64,000 nt of DNA from Sinorhizobium terangae (GTDB lineage: Bacteria; Pseudomonadota; Alphaproteobacteria; Rhizobiales; Rhizobiaceae), in assembly GCF_009601505.1 (NCBI RefSeq), contig NZ_WITC01000049.1, forward strand, positions 1 through 64,000. Direction: 5' to 3'. The position numbers were made by a program, and so were the translations under genes. The notes beneath the pieces are model-generated. The model was not told the DNA's origin. It saw only the letters and a list, made by a program, of their open reading frames with translations, and made no database searches. Positions 9,763-17,693 of the stretch are shown piece after piece (within the stretch, counting starts at the first letter, position 1; each line of letters starts with the position of its first letter).

Positions 9763-9784
9763 AGTTTCAAAATTCGTGCCAGCT
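9763..9784 (-). promoter_or_regulatory. Sigma54-like promoter of the NRPS operon (imperfect -12)
   Basis: Read leftward the segment contains TGGCACG-AATT-TTGAA. The -24 half (TGGCACG) is perfect and the spacing to TTG is exactly that of TGGCACG-N4-TTGCW, but the usually invariant C of the -12 GC is A. The predicted start would give a leader of about 55 bases before ATG 9699. The NifA-type site about 100 bases upstream supports it. The -12 mismatch keeps confidence moderate. Confidence 0.45.
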
Positions 9785-9866
9785 CACGCAGAGAGGCGCT
9801 CAGGCAAGAATGAAGTGCAATATCAACCGTTTAAATGAGGAGCAAGAAGCTAGGTCGAGCTACATT

Positions 9867-9882
9867 TGTCGCGGACTCTACA
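9867..9882. promoter_or_regulatory. NifA upstream activator-type site (TGT-N10-ACA)
   Basis: TGT at 9867-9869 and ACA at 9880-9882 are separated by exactly ten bases, the NifA enhancer consensus. It lies about 100 bases upstream of the sigma54-like promoter of the NRPS gene, within the normal 80-150 base range. A six-base motif occurs by chance often, so its position relative to the promoter is the main support. Confidence 0.5.
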
Positions 9883-10336
9883 AAACGGACAACGGTGGCG
9901 GGTTAGGCGCGTTTCCGACGCATAGCGGACAGGAGAGTGTGAACTTAACCAGTGCGAGTGCAGCCTTAGCACGGTTTCAAGTCCGCGTTGCGCCGACGAA
10001 TCCTGCACAGCGCGATTTCTTTGAGCCGGTGGAGACGCGTTTGATCGCCACCGTTGCGACACAAGAGTCGTCGGGCGCCATTGAAGTGGTGCAGCTTTAG
10101 CTGGACGACAGCTTCCTTGCGACGCCGGTGGGCGGAATTTGGTGCTGGCTACGTGGAACGGAAACGGAAGCTAAGCCGCAGTGGGTGATATTCACAGCCA
10201 CATCTACGCGCGCCTCTGTCCGGGCTCGCGCGAGTGCCGTCGAGCCGCTGCGCGCCCATCGCCAGCAAGCGCGTGCAGCGGCTCGAAACCGCCAAGATGT
10301 CGAACGAAGACCTGGGTCGGCGATGCACGTGGCGCT
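9883..10336. other. Intergenic, no recognisable intact gene
   Basis: Open frames on both strands here show no family resemblance. The region lies between the NifA-type site and a Tn3 transposase relic, so part of it may be decayed transposon sequence. Confidence 0.4.
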
Positions 10337-10423
10337 CGCTGAGCCTGTTGCGAGACCACGATCGATCGGGATCCCCAGTAGTTGTTCCCGCTCGGCTTCG
10401 CTCAGCAGTTCGTGCTTGCGCAT
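10337..10423 (-). pseudogene. Tn3-family transposase N-terminal relic
   Basis: The minus frame opens MRKHELLSEAEREQLLGIP followed by IDR, the characteristic first residues of Tn3-family TnpA (its N-terminal domain). Similarity ends after about 25 residues. The rest of a transposase of nearly 1000 residues is absent, so this is a fragment. It separates the NRPS unit from the diiron-methyltransferase-transporter unit. Confidence 0.6.
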
Positions 10424-10641
10424 TTGCGGTCCTCCCGGCCAAAAGCCCGACAGTCCTTACCGTCGTTTAGTGGGAAACCAACGCGATGCCCTCAACAAGA
10501 GTGCCTCTTTTACCGGCAGCGTGCCACGCCCGATCGAACCAAAGCCGAGCGCGAAAGTCTCCATTACCTCCACCATTCCCAAGTTTTTTCGACAAGCCGC
10601 GCAATCCTCGTGCGCACGTCGATAGATTCTCGGCGTACGCA

Positions 10642-11547
10642 TCAGCTCACTGCCATCACCCCAAGAAGAACAATTAGGCTCCCTATGGCCTTTCGGCTAA
10701 ACTTACCTCCCCCATTGTCCTCCCGCATTAGATTCGGGAACGCCTGTGACAGTGTGGCGCTCAAAATAAATACGTAGATTGGGTGGATACTCGAAACCGC
10801 CGAAACCATAGCAGGTTTATCTGAAATATTCAGGGCCTTATAGAAGGACACATAACCCAGAAGATCAAAAACTCCTGCAAGGAATACCAATCCGGCCTTC
10901 TTTAGAAGGCCAATCCGCCCAGCGTGAAAGGAACGCGCACGGTATTTTTTAATTGACAGCGCAATCAATCCAGACCCGCCATAGCCCAATGCACTTTGTC
11001 CGGCGATGTCCATAACCCTCATATCCGTCAAGGCTACGTCGGAAACGATTGTTGCAATTGCACCGATCAACGCCGAAGCAACCAAAAGACCGGTGCTCCG
11101 TAAAGAAATTAGTGGTTTTCTCGTCGATGCCGTATCTGTACGCCAAGAGGTGAACCAATGGATACCGACGATTATTAGGATGAATCCCAAGACTTCACGT
11201 CCCGTCGGCAATCGGCTATACAAGACAAGAGCCAGAAGCATCACGAAGAACGGCTCTATTTGGTGAACGGCAATGACCGATGTGATGTCTTCGTCGTTAA
11301 GCACGACCGCATAGAGATAGTAGAGAACGAACAAGAGGGCGCCTACCAGCACCGCAAGCAGTGACAGAGACCCGCCTATTCCGGTCACCATTAACCACCC
11401 CACGAAGACCACCGTGTAAAATTGACTCAAAAGGAACATGAACTGCTGCGGCGTCTCGATGGCATGGTCCATACCAATCTTGTCTACGATATTGGACAAC
11501 GCCCAAAACAACGGGCACACCAGCGCAACCACGATCCACTGTTCCAA
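10642..11547 (-). CDS. EamA/DMT-superfamily transporter
   Basis: A 301-residue protein with about ten hydrophobic helices in two repeats, the pattern of drug/metabolite transporters of the EamA type. Recognisable pieces are VCPLFWALSNIVDKIG at the start, VIAVHQIEPFFVMLLALVL near residue 95 and a second-repeat counterpart AMVSAVSSIHPIYVFILSA near residue 245. The start appears to be TTG 11547, with GGGG a normal distance upstream and only a few bases after the methyltransferase stop, so it is the third gene of a tight leftward operon. Export of a small metabolite, or import of a precursor, would fit the neighbouring NRPS cluster. Direction and substrate are not known. Confidence 0.8.
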   Translation of the reverse strand: MEQWIVVALVCPLFWALSNIVDKIGMDHAIETPQQFMFLLSQFYTVVFVGWLMVTGIGGSLSLLAVLVGALLFVLYYLYAVVLNDEDITSVIAVHQIEPFFVMLLALVLYSRLPTGREVLGFILIIVGIHWFTSWRTDTASTRKPLISLRSTGLLVASALIGAIATIVSDVALTDMRVMDIAGQSALGYGGSGLIALSIKKYRARSFHAGRIGLLKKAGLVFLAGVFDLLGYVSFYKALNISDKPAMVSAVSSIHPIYVFILSATLSQAFPNLMREDNGGGKFSRKAIGSLIVLLGVMAVS

Positions 11548-11550
11548 GTC

Positions 11551-12381
11551 CTATCCCCGTTTTGCGAAGGCCGTCATGCTTGGACCGCAGGGTTCGACCA
11601 TCAGATTCGGATGCAGCGCCAGCACACGGTCGATCTCGGACTGCGGTAGGTAGTCGTTGAAGATATGAACCTCGCTGCCGGGAAAGCGGCGGTGTGCTTG
11701 TTCGAGGATTTCTTCGTGCACCCGCGTCTCTCCACCAACCACATAGCAAGAAATCTGCGGAAGAGCACGGTGAAACAGCTCCCATTCGGTACCGGTGAAC
11801 CGGTCGCCCGGAGCAAAGCGATTACCCCAAGGGGGGTAGGCGAAAATCATGTCTGGAGCTGCGTCGGTCTCCAACTCAGCCAAGATATCGCTCTCGATCA
11901 GGCGCACACGCAGCTGTGCCATTTCACAATTAATCGCCGCCACATTCAGCGCAGCCCCGTCAATATCCAGTCCAAGCCAATCAAGGACGGGAAGCGCGGC
12001 TGCCGCGCATCGTCTTGATAACGCGCAAAGGAAAGCGCCACCACCGACACCGACCTCACATATCCGCAGCGCGCGCCTGCGCAACACGACCAGCCGCTGC
12101 GCCTCGGCCACCAGCCGGTCAAGAAAAGCCAAGCTGTCGTCCTGCGCGATGTAGGCGCGGCGATCTGCATGGTAGCGCACACCATCAAATAGTTGCCACC
12201 CGAGGATGTACTCTGGCTGGTCCCCGGCAAGATATCGTTTCAACCAGCGAACAAATTGATCTACATTGCCCCCGGCCTCGATCCAAAGCATTCGCGCCGC
12301 CGTTTCCGCCGCAGTTCCTGGACGAACGTGGTTCGCCAGATCAGGACCGCACGCCACCAGGATACGTTCAAACGTTTCCAT
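11551..12381 (-). CDS. SAM-dependent methyltransferase (HemK/PrmC-like fold)
   Basis: About 276 residues from ATG 12381 (METFERILVACGPD); an upstream in-frame TTG at 12417 would overlap the preceding gene. Motif I is VGVGGGAFLCAL, the acidic residue of motif II is in LGLDIDG, and motif IV reads AYPPWGNRF, a variant of the (N/D)PPY motif of enzymes that methylate planar amino or amide nitrogens. The overall plan, a helical N-terminus followed by a class I methyltransferase core, resembles PrmC/HemK, but YPPWG in place of NPPY argues for a different substrate. It lies between a diiron enzyme gene and a transporter gene, so a tailoring step in the NRPS pathway is plausible. Substrate not predicted. 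Confidence 0.8.
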   Translation of the reverse strand: METFERILVACGPDLANHVRPGTAAETAARMLWIEAGGNVDQFVRWLKRYLAGDQPEYILGWQLFDGVRYHADRRAYIAQDDSLAFLDRLVAEAQRLVVLRRRALRICEVGVGGGAFLCALSRRCAAAALPVLDWLGLDIDGAALNVAAINCEMAQLRVRLIESDILAELETDAAPDMIFAYPPWGNRFAPGDRFTGTEWELFHRALPQISCYVVGGETRVHEEILEQAHRRFPGSEVHIFNDYLPQSEIDRVLALHPNLMVEPCGPSMTAFAKRG

Positions 12382-12385
12382 AGGA

Positions 12386-13156
12386 TCAGAATTGTAGTTG
12401 CGCGCAGAAATCTGCAAACTCCCGCTCGTGGTTGAAAAAGCTGCACAGGGTACGACCGGATTCTACAAACAGTTCCTTCGAGAAGTCATCCGTGTCATGG
12501 TCGAATAGGAACGTGCCGTGATAGTGTAAGTCGCCGGCCAATTCATACTGGCATATCGCATCGACACGCTCAGCGAGTTCATTCAGGCGATGCCCGTGCG
12601 CGTACTTCAGCAATTCCAGCGCGTTACGCGCGTGGACACCCTCGTCGCGCCCCGCGTATTTTACCCACGTCAGGAAGGGCTCACCGCCAAGGGCGGTATA
12701 GGTATCCCGATCATACGCGTAGGCGCGTGCACTAGTGATCTCGTCAAAGGCGACCGCAACGAGCAGAGAGAACTCATCTTGGATCAGATGGGCAATCGGC
12801 CTGAAATCAGGAATCCGACCCTTAATTTTTCTGTCGATCTCCTCGCGAGGAGTATCGTAGAGACGATGGTATATCTCCCGCAAGCCAGCATAGTGGTTCT
12901 GCTCATCGCGCAGCCACGCTTCATGCAAGGTCTTAAACCCATCTGAAAGGAGCATACCCTGTGATTTCAGATAATTTAACAGATGGATAGAGTCGTATTC
13001 CGAACTCATATCATGCTCGAAATACGGTCGGCGCTCTTCTGCAAGTTCCGTCCATTTTCCGACAGGGGCCGAACCATCGGGTCCGAGGACATCGAGCGAC
13101 GACCAAAGATGATACTTCGCCTCGAAGCCCTTTGAGGTATAGATGGACGTATTCAT
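12386..13156 (-). CDS. Ferritin-like diiron oxygenase/oxidase
   Basis: 256 residues, mostly helical. Metal-ligand patterns are seen in order: DEQNHY near residue 87 (E and H), FDEITSARAYAYD near 139 (E), and DEGVHARNALELL near 171 (E and H). This E..ExxH..E..ExxH-like set is that of carboxylate-bridged diiron enzymes in the ferritin-like fold, which in biosynthetic clusters perform N-oxygenation, desaturation or C-H hydroxylation. I do not recognise the exact family. It begins at ATG 13156 and is the first gene of the leftward operon with the methyltransferase and DMT transporter, each separated by only a few bases. Co-directionality with the NRPS unit suggests a precursor-forming or tailoring role. 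This is inference, since a transposon relic separates the two units. Confidence 0.72.
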   Translation of the reverse strand: MNTSIYTSKGFEAKYHLWSSLDVLGPDGSAPVGKWTELAEERRPYFEHDMSSEYDSIHLLNYLKSQGMLLSDGFKTLHEAWLRDEQNHYAGLREIYHRLYDTPREEIDRKIKGRIPDFRPIAHLIQDEFSLLVAVAFDEITSARAYAYDRDTYTALGGEPFLTWVKYAGRDEGVHARNALELLKYAHGHRLNELAERVDAICQYELAGDLHYHGTFLFDHDTDDFSKELFVESGRTLCSFFNHEREFADFCAQLQF

Positions 13157-13616
13157 GCGCAGAACTCCAAATAATACGTTTACTTCAATTTCTCATGCTA
13201 GGTAATCTGGTACAAATTACCCGCTCAGTTTATATCGACGTGTCCCCTGAGGATAAACATGAGCCAATTACCTTGATTTTGGATAAGTTCATGTTGCCGG
13301 CCGTCGGCCGCCGCCAAGATTTTGGCACGCCGGACATCAGGCAGGGTTTTAACGCTACAAGACTTAGCCATTCCGATACCAAGCGGAGGCGGCTTCGCTG
13401 GACTGATCTCCGGGTGGTGACTGGCGAGGCTGCATGGAGGAACTCTGCTAAGTCGTCGGTAGGATTGTTGGCCTTTGCCCAAGCAACTGCCGTGCCAACC
13501 AGAAAACCATTTCCAGACAACGTGATCACTCTAACAGCGCAGTGTCTCATGTCGGACATATTGTCAAAACGCCGACGAATGTGTGCACCTGGTGTGATGT
13601 CCTTGGAACCTTATTA
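13157..13616. other. Upstream region of the diiron operon; no recognised gene
   Basis: About 460 bases that should contain the promoter of the leftward diiron-methyltransferase-transporter operon. I found neither a sigma54 -24/-12 pair nor a convincing nod box for the minus strand, and the open frames have no family resemblance. Confidence 0.4.
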
Positions 13617-13805
13617 GGTCGTCCCGAGCTCCACCGACTTTCTCCTGGCGGGTGCGTCGAGGATGAGATGAGGAAAAGGCTCGGGAAGCAGGCGCTTGGC
13701 GAGGCTCTCATCCAAGCGTTTGTTGATGGCTAAAATCGCAGAAGCGGAGAAGTCATGTCCGCAAAGTTCTTCCGTGATCGACTTAACCTTCCGTGTGGAG
13801 AACAC
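13617..13805 (-). pseudogene. IS256/mutator-family transposase fragment
   Basis: A 63-codon minus frame contains VKSITEELCGHDFSASAI and INKRLDESLAK, then HLILDA, which are consecutive conserved blocks of IS256-type transposases. A short internal deletion is apparent before HLILDA, and both ends of the roughly 400-residue enzyme are missing. Confidence 0.7.
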
Positions 13806-13913
13806 TTTGGACGTACATCTCCGCCAACATCGACACCAGCGCCTGTTCGGGCTACCAGGGATGCCATTAATTCGACCGACTGCTCAGCGACCCGCGGCAC
13901 ACAACCTCATAAA

Positions 13914-14360
13914 TCATGTGGCGCCGTCATCCCGGTCGGCGAAACACTTCTCGTAGAAGATCACTCCGTATCCGTGCAACATCCCTTCCCCGCGGCTGAT
14001 ATAGCCAGCCGTCTATTGGATCGTTGTCGTGTCAACCTTTATCCACTTGAATCCTAGGGCAACGGCTCGCGATTCCAATTCGCTAAGAATCCTCCCCCCA
14101 AGTCCTCGTCGTTGAAAGGGCGGATCGACGTTTCAATTCGGCGACGTCATCGTCAACGGGTTGCACGTCGCCCATAGCAGTGAGTTTGGAGCCGATGTGC
14201 GCAACTACGACGTCGCCGCCTGATGCGATATATACTTCGCCGATATTGTGTAAGTCATCCTCCCACACCGCTTCCGGACCACGCACACCAACAGCCTCAG
14301 ATGCCCTCCTATGCAGAAGCCACACATCATTGGCATCCCGTGGCTCGAACCGACGAGGGG
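13914..14360 (-). pseudogene. GNAT acetyltransferase pseudogene (frameshift and internal stop)
   Basis: From the 5' end the minus strand reads RFEPRDANDVWLLHRRASEAV and later GEVYIASGGDVVVAHIG and VDDDVAELKR. Near 14129 the frame must shift by one base to continue as DPPFQRRGLGGRILSELE, which is the acetyl-CoA-binding RRxGxG/A signature of GNAT acetyltransferases. It continues through FKWIKVDTTTIQ to an in-frame TAG and then TAGYISRGEGMLHGYGVI, ending in CFADRDDGAT and a natural stop at 13914. One frameshift plus one nonsense codon make it non-functional as read. Its 5' end abuts an IS5 relic, which may have removed the start. Confidence 0.75.
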
Positions 14361-14483
14361 CCGACCGGTCTTGGCATAGAGTGCCGCAAACGATCCATCC
14401 AGCGACGCAAGCGCGGCGTTCACCAAGTCGCGCAACGCCTGAAGGGGGTGCCTTGGCGCAATCCGTGCTTCAAGGTTTGACAT
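14357..14483 (-). pseudogene. IS5-family transposase N-terminal fragment
   Basis: The minus frame from ATG 14483 reads IAPRHPLQALRDLVNAALAS and FAALYAKTGRP, the N-terminal block of IS5-group transposases (DHPLRxIRxLVNxAL...LYxxxGRPSIPPE). Similarity stops at GRP, where the GNAT pseudogene begins, marking an old insertion or deletion junction. Confidence 0.7.
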
Positions 14484-14545
14484 AGGAGGCGTCGGTTCCG
14501 GCTGGGAGCGCAAACCAACCCCTCGGTAGAATACAGATTTTGCTT

Positions 14546-14561
14546 TGGCACGTTTTTTGCC
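14546..14561 (+). promoter_or_regulatory. Consensus sigma54 promoter of the metallopeptidase gene
   Basis: TGGCACG-TTTT-TTGCC has a perfect -24 element, the exact spacing (GG-N10-GC) and the -12 GC. Transcription would begin near 14573, leaving a leader of about 20 bases before ATG 14596. In rhizobial symbiotic regions such promoters are normally served by NifA. I did not find a TGT-N10-ACA enhancer site in the preceding 250 bases. Confidence 0.75.
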
Positions 14562-14595
14562 GCTGCTGATCGTGAGCCGGTAGGAGCGACCGCAT

Positions 14596-15552
14596 ATGAA
14601 CGAAACAACGACCATAATATGCATCTGGACAGTGATGATAGTGCTTTTCGGCTTTTTGGCTGCGCCCGCAGTCGACCTAGGCGGCGGGGATCAAGGGGCA
14701 TCCGCATCGCGGATGCAGGCGGCTGATATATCGAGTTTCGATAGGTTCATAGTGCGCAGCCCGCCGAAATCGCTTGGTTTGGATCAGTTCTACGCGAAAT
14801 ACGCTGACGCAGAAGGGGTACCTATTATTGCGTCGGAGAAGGTTCCAGACACGGCACTCTTGATTGCCCGTGACATCGTCATTTACATGCTGTCAGAACG
14901 GCGTGATGTCCGCGATGCCATGATCCGGGCCGGGGCGCGGGTGGGCGTCATGGCAGTTGATGAAACGACCACTGACATTCCCGAGCAGCGGGACTTGAAG
15001 AAGCCGCCCCCCGATGATCCGCGACTCACTCCTGGCGAACGGCGCAATTACGCCAACACGATCGGCAAGATGACGGACCGGGAATACTGGGCGTATCGGG
15101 CGCGTGGCCTTGGCGGACTATATACGACGGGGGCCGCCGAGAATTTAATGTCCGTGCCGGGAACGTGGCACTATGGAGGAAACATCCTTGTCCATGAGTT
15201 CTCACATAATATATTCAACACACTTCGCACGGTGGACCCTGAACTCGTTGCACGTGTCGAGCGGGCTTACACTCAAGCCAAAAAGAAGGGCTTATGGGCG
15301 TGTGCGTATATGGAGAACAATGTCGACGAGTATTGGGCTGAAGGCACCCGGTTTTGGTTTAATACGAATATGGCCTACCGCCGTGGCGAGACCACAATTG
15401 CCACATCAGAGGACTTCAAGGCTCACGATCCAGAACTCTACGATATCATGGCCGAAGTCTATCGCCATGACCACCATATTTTGGCGGATGCCTTTTATCA
15501 ACACCCCGCACAGCTACGGGTAACGACGGTCGATCCCGAACACGGCTGTTGA
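14596..15552 (+). CDS. Secreted or anchored zinc metallopeptidase (HEFSH)
   Basis: 318 residues. A hydrophobic N-terminal segment (IICIWTVMIVLFGFLAA) serves as signal peptide or membrane anchor. The zinc-binding motif HEFSH is at residues about 200-204 in NILVHEFSHNIF, and a second acidic cluster, DEYWAEG at about 244-250, offers the third ligand in the gluzincin manner (E-x-x-A-E). Two cysteines, one near residue 235 and one at the very end, could form a disulphide in an exported protein. The start is ATG 14596 with GTAGGAG upstream. I do not recognise the exact family. The E(Y/F)xAE arrangement recalls lethal-factor-like and other M34-type peptidases, but that is a weak guess. The sigma54 promoter immediately upstream suggests expression with nitrogen-fixation genes, so it may act in the symbiosome space or on plant proteins. 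Confidence 0.75.
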   Translation: MNETTTIICIWTVMIVLFGFLAAPAVDLGGGDQGASASRMQAADISSFDRFIVRSPPKSLGLDQFYAKYADAEGVPIIASEKVPDTALLIARDIVIYMLSERRDVRDAMIRAGARVGVMAVDETTTDIPEQRDLKKPPPDDPRLTPGERRNYANTIGKMTDREYWAYRARGLGGLYTTGAAENLMSVPGTWHYGGNILVHEFSHNIFNTLRTVDPELVARVERAYTQAKKKGLWACAYMENNVDEYWAEGTRFWFNTNMAYRRGETTIATSEDFKAHDPELYDIMAEVYRHDHHILADAFYQHPAQLRVTTVDPEHGC

Positions 15553-15686
15553 TGGCTAAAAGCGAAGAGTGCGTCTTGACCCAGTGCTGTGCTCGCCGCG
15601 CCTCGATCATTTGCATGCCGGGCTGAGGTCGGTCGCAGGTCGTTGGTCTCCTGCAGAGCTAAAGGTGGCGAAAATAGCATTCAGTC

Positions 15687-15735
15687 TATTCAGAACATCA
15701 ATGCGTGGCATCCAAACAATCAATTTTCCTAATCT
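15687..15735 (+). promoter_or_regulatory. nod box of nodFE
   Basis: TATTCA (15687), AATG (15700), ATCCAAACAATCAATTTT (15710-15727) and AATC (15731) fall at the positions of the nod-box consensus, and the 3' half is nearly perfect. It ends 173 bases before the nodF start. This is the NodD-flavonoid control site of the nodFE operon. Confidence 0.88.
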
Positions 15736-15908
15736 TAGTCGATAGTGCATGTAAAATGTACTTAACATCCAAGTGCTTTTTATGACTTTGTTGTCCATGT
15801 CAATTCCAACCATGTTCCATTCTACTTCAATAAGCAATCCAGTCCGCTGTGCGAACCTGTCTGAGACGCATACGCTCGAAATCGACGCGTATAATGGAAG
15901 GAATTGGC

Positions 15909-16187
15909 ATGTCCGATCAATTCAATGAGGAATTAATAACTGCAATCAGGAAGCGTGCCGAGTCGGAATCTGGGGCAGCTACATCGGCGGATTGCGAAGA
16001 AATAACAGTTGCAACGGAACTAACCTCGCTCGACCTTGATTCGCTCGACCTAGCGGATCTTCTCTGGGATCTTGAGCGAGCCAACAACGTTGAGATCGAC
16101 CTGGACTTATCGGACGCCTGGTCAAATCTTCATACCGTCGGCGATATAGTGGAAGCTGTCCGCCCCCTTTTGGCAAAGGAAGCCTGA
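15909..16187 (+). CDS. nodF: NodF acyl carrier protein
   Basis: 92 residues from ATG 15909, chosen because AAGGAA lies just ahead and the length equals that of known NodF. The phosphopantetheine attachment serine is in LTSLDLDSLDLADLLWDLE, and the C-terminal block DAWSNLHTVGDIVEAVRPLL is diagnostic for NodF rather than a housekeeping AcpP. NodF carries the growing acyl chain on which NodE builds polyunsaturated (trans-2-unsaturated) fatty acids that NodA transfers to the chitin oligomer. The stop codon is followed directly by nodE, so the two are co-transcribed from the nod box at 15687. Confidence 0.93.
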   Translation: MSDQFNEELITAIRKRAESESGAATSADCEEITVATELTSLDLDSLDLADLLWDLERANNVEIDLDLSDAWSNLHTVGDIVEAVRPLLAKEA

Positions 16188-17396
16188 ATGGATAGGCGCG
16201 TCGTCATAACGGGGGTTGGCGGACTATGCGCCCTTGGCAGCAATGCGGCCTCCATTTGGCGAGGCATGTGTGCTGGCATTTCCGCCATCGGACCGATCGC
16301 CAATACCGAGCTTTATGAGCTAGACGGCATTATCGGTGCCGAGATTAAGGTACTGCCGGAGCACGACATCTGTCAAAAGCAACTTTCGTCCATGGATCGT
16401 TTCAGCCTTCTTGCCGTGCTTGCCGCCCGTGAGGCGGTAGCGCAGGCAGGCCTTTCCTGCGACGACTGGAATGCCCATCGCTATGGTGCAACAGTTGGCG
16501 TCGGTATCTGTGGCTCCGAGGCAGTTGAGGAAAATTACCGCGCCCTCCTTTTGAGCGGTGCCAAGCGCACCGGGATCCTCACTGTTCCAAGAGTGATGCC
16601 GGGTGCTGCTGCGGGCCAAGTCAGCATGCATCTGGGTCTGCGCGGACCAGTTTTCGGCGTTACCGCCGCGTGTGCCTCGGCCAACAATGCAATCGCTTCG
16701 GCGGTGGACCAGATCAGGCTCGGCCGAGCCGACGTCATGCTTGCCGGTGGTAGCGACGCGCCGCTCGTATGGGGTGTCCTAAAATCATGGGAAGCATTGC
16801 GCGTCCTTGCACCGGATACTTGCCGACCCTTCTCTGCCGACAGAAGGGGCGTGGTACTCGGAGAGGGTGCTGGTATGGCTGTGCTGGAAAGCTATCAACA
16901 TGCAAAAGCGCGCGGGGCGATAATCCTTGCTGAGATCGCCGGCATTGGTCTTTCGGCGGACGCATTCCATATTGTTGCACCGGCTGCGGAGGGGCCGGAG
17001 GCTGCGATGCGTGCGTGTCTTCAAGACGCCGGGTTGAATCCCGAAGATGTCGACTATCTCAATGCACACGGGACCGGCACCAGAGTCAATGATGTGGTTG
17101 AGACGGCGGCGATCAAGCGAGTCTTTGGGGACCATACCCGCTCGATGCCAGTCTCGGCCACCAAATCTATGCATGGACATTGTCTCGGTGCAGCAAGTGC
17201 AATCGAAATGATTGCGTGTGTGATGGCCATCCGCCACGGGATTGTCCCGCCCACGGCAAACTACAATGAGCGTGATCCAAAATGCGACCTCGACGTCACG
17301 CCGAATGTGCCGCGCGAGAAAGAGATTCGAGTAGCATTAAGCAACGCGTTCGCAATGGGAGGCACAAACGCGGTTCTGGCATTCAGACAGGTGTAG
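16188..17396 (+). CDS. nodE: NodE beta-ketoacyl synthase
   Basis: 402 residues, the standard NodE length. Thiolase-fold condensing-enzyme motifs are in order: active-site cysteine in [16 protein letters not shown] (near residue 165), first catalytic histidine in [11 protein letters not shown] (near 292) and second in [12 protein letters not shown] (near 327), with the GxGG-type end [13 protein letters not shown]. NodE extends acyl groups on NodF and determines the length and unsaturation of the Nod-factor acyl chain, a host-range determinant. It starts one base after the NodF stop. Presence of nodFE suggests a host group responding to polyunsaturated acyl Nod factors (galegoid legumes, or some tree-legume symbionts). 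Confidence 0.93.
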   Translation: MDRRVVITGVGGLCALGSNAASIWRGMCAGISAIGPIANTELYELDGIIGAEIKVLPEHDICQKQLSSMDRFSLLAVLAAREAVAQAGLSCDDWNAHRYGATVGVGICGSEAVEENYRALLLSGAKRTGILTVPRVMPGAAAGQVSMHLGLRGPVFGVTAACASANNAIASAVDQIRLGRADVMLAGGSDAPLVWGVLKSWEALRVLAPDTCRPFSADRRGVVLGEGAGMAVLESYQHAKARGAIILAEIAGIGLSADAFHIVAPAAEGPEAAMRACLQDAGLNPEDVDYLNAHGTGTRVNDVVETAAIKRVFGDHTRSMPVSATKSMHGHCLGAASAIEMIACVMAIRHGIVPPTANYNERDPKCDLDVTPNVPREKEIRVALSNAFAMGGTNAVLAFRQV

Positions 17397-17693
17397 TAGC
17401 GGACGTCATGCCGTGTCCGGTCAACGCTCCCCGTTCTGCCTCGATCATTTTATAGCGCGCTTCGGTCCTGTTATTCGACGTCGCGGCCCGTACCTGAATG
17501 TCCTTTACCGAACGTGTCATACCAATTTACAAACGCAAAGAGGCTAGGTTCCGACGGGTGCGGGACTTTCGGAAACAAACACTTGTTGCCCCGATGATGC
17601 GACAAGATCCGGGAAACCTGCATCCACATCAGATTGGCGTCCGCACCCGGGAACGGCCCTGATCTCAGTGGCGGTCAGTGTGTCGCCGGTCGT

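Noticed and set aside
9744-10100. Open frame divergent from the NRPS gene
   Set aside because: It covers the NifA-type and sigma54-like sites, has no recognisable similarity and no good ribosome site.
13225-13300. Possible nod box or sigma54 promoter for the diiron operon
   Set aside because: TTGATTTTGGAT with nearby CATG lacks consensus spacing, and no GG-N10-GC pair with flanking consensus was found on the minus strand.
15767-15825. Second nod-box-like stretch closer to nodF
   Set aside because: ATCCA, TATG and CAATTCCAACCA are present but out of register by one or two bases; the site at 15687 is far better.
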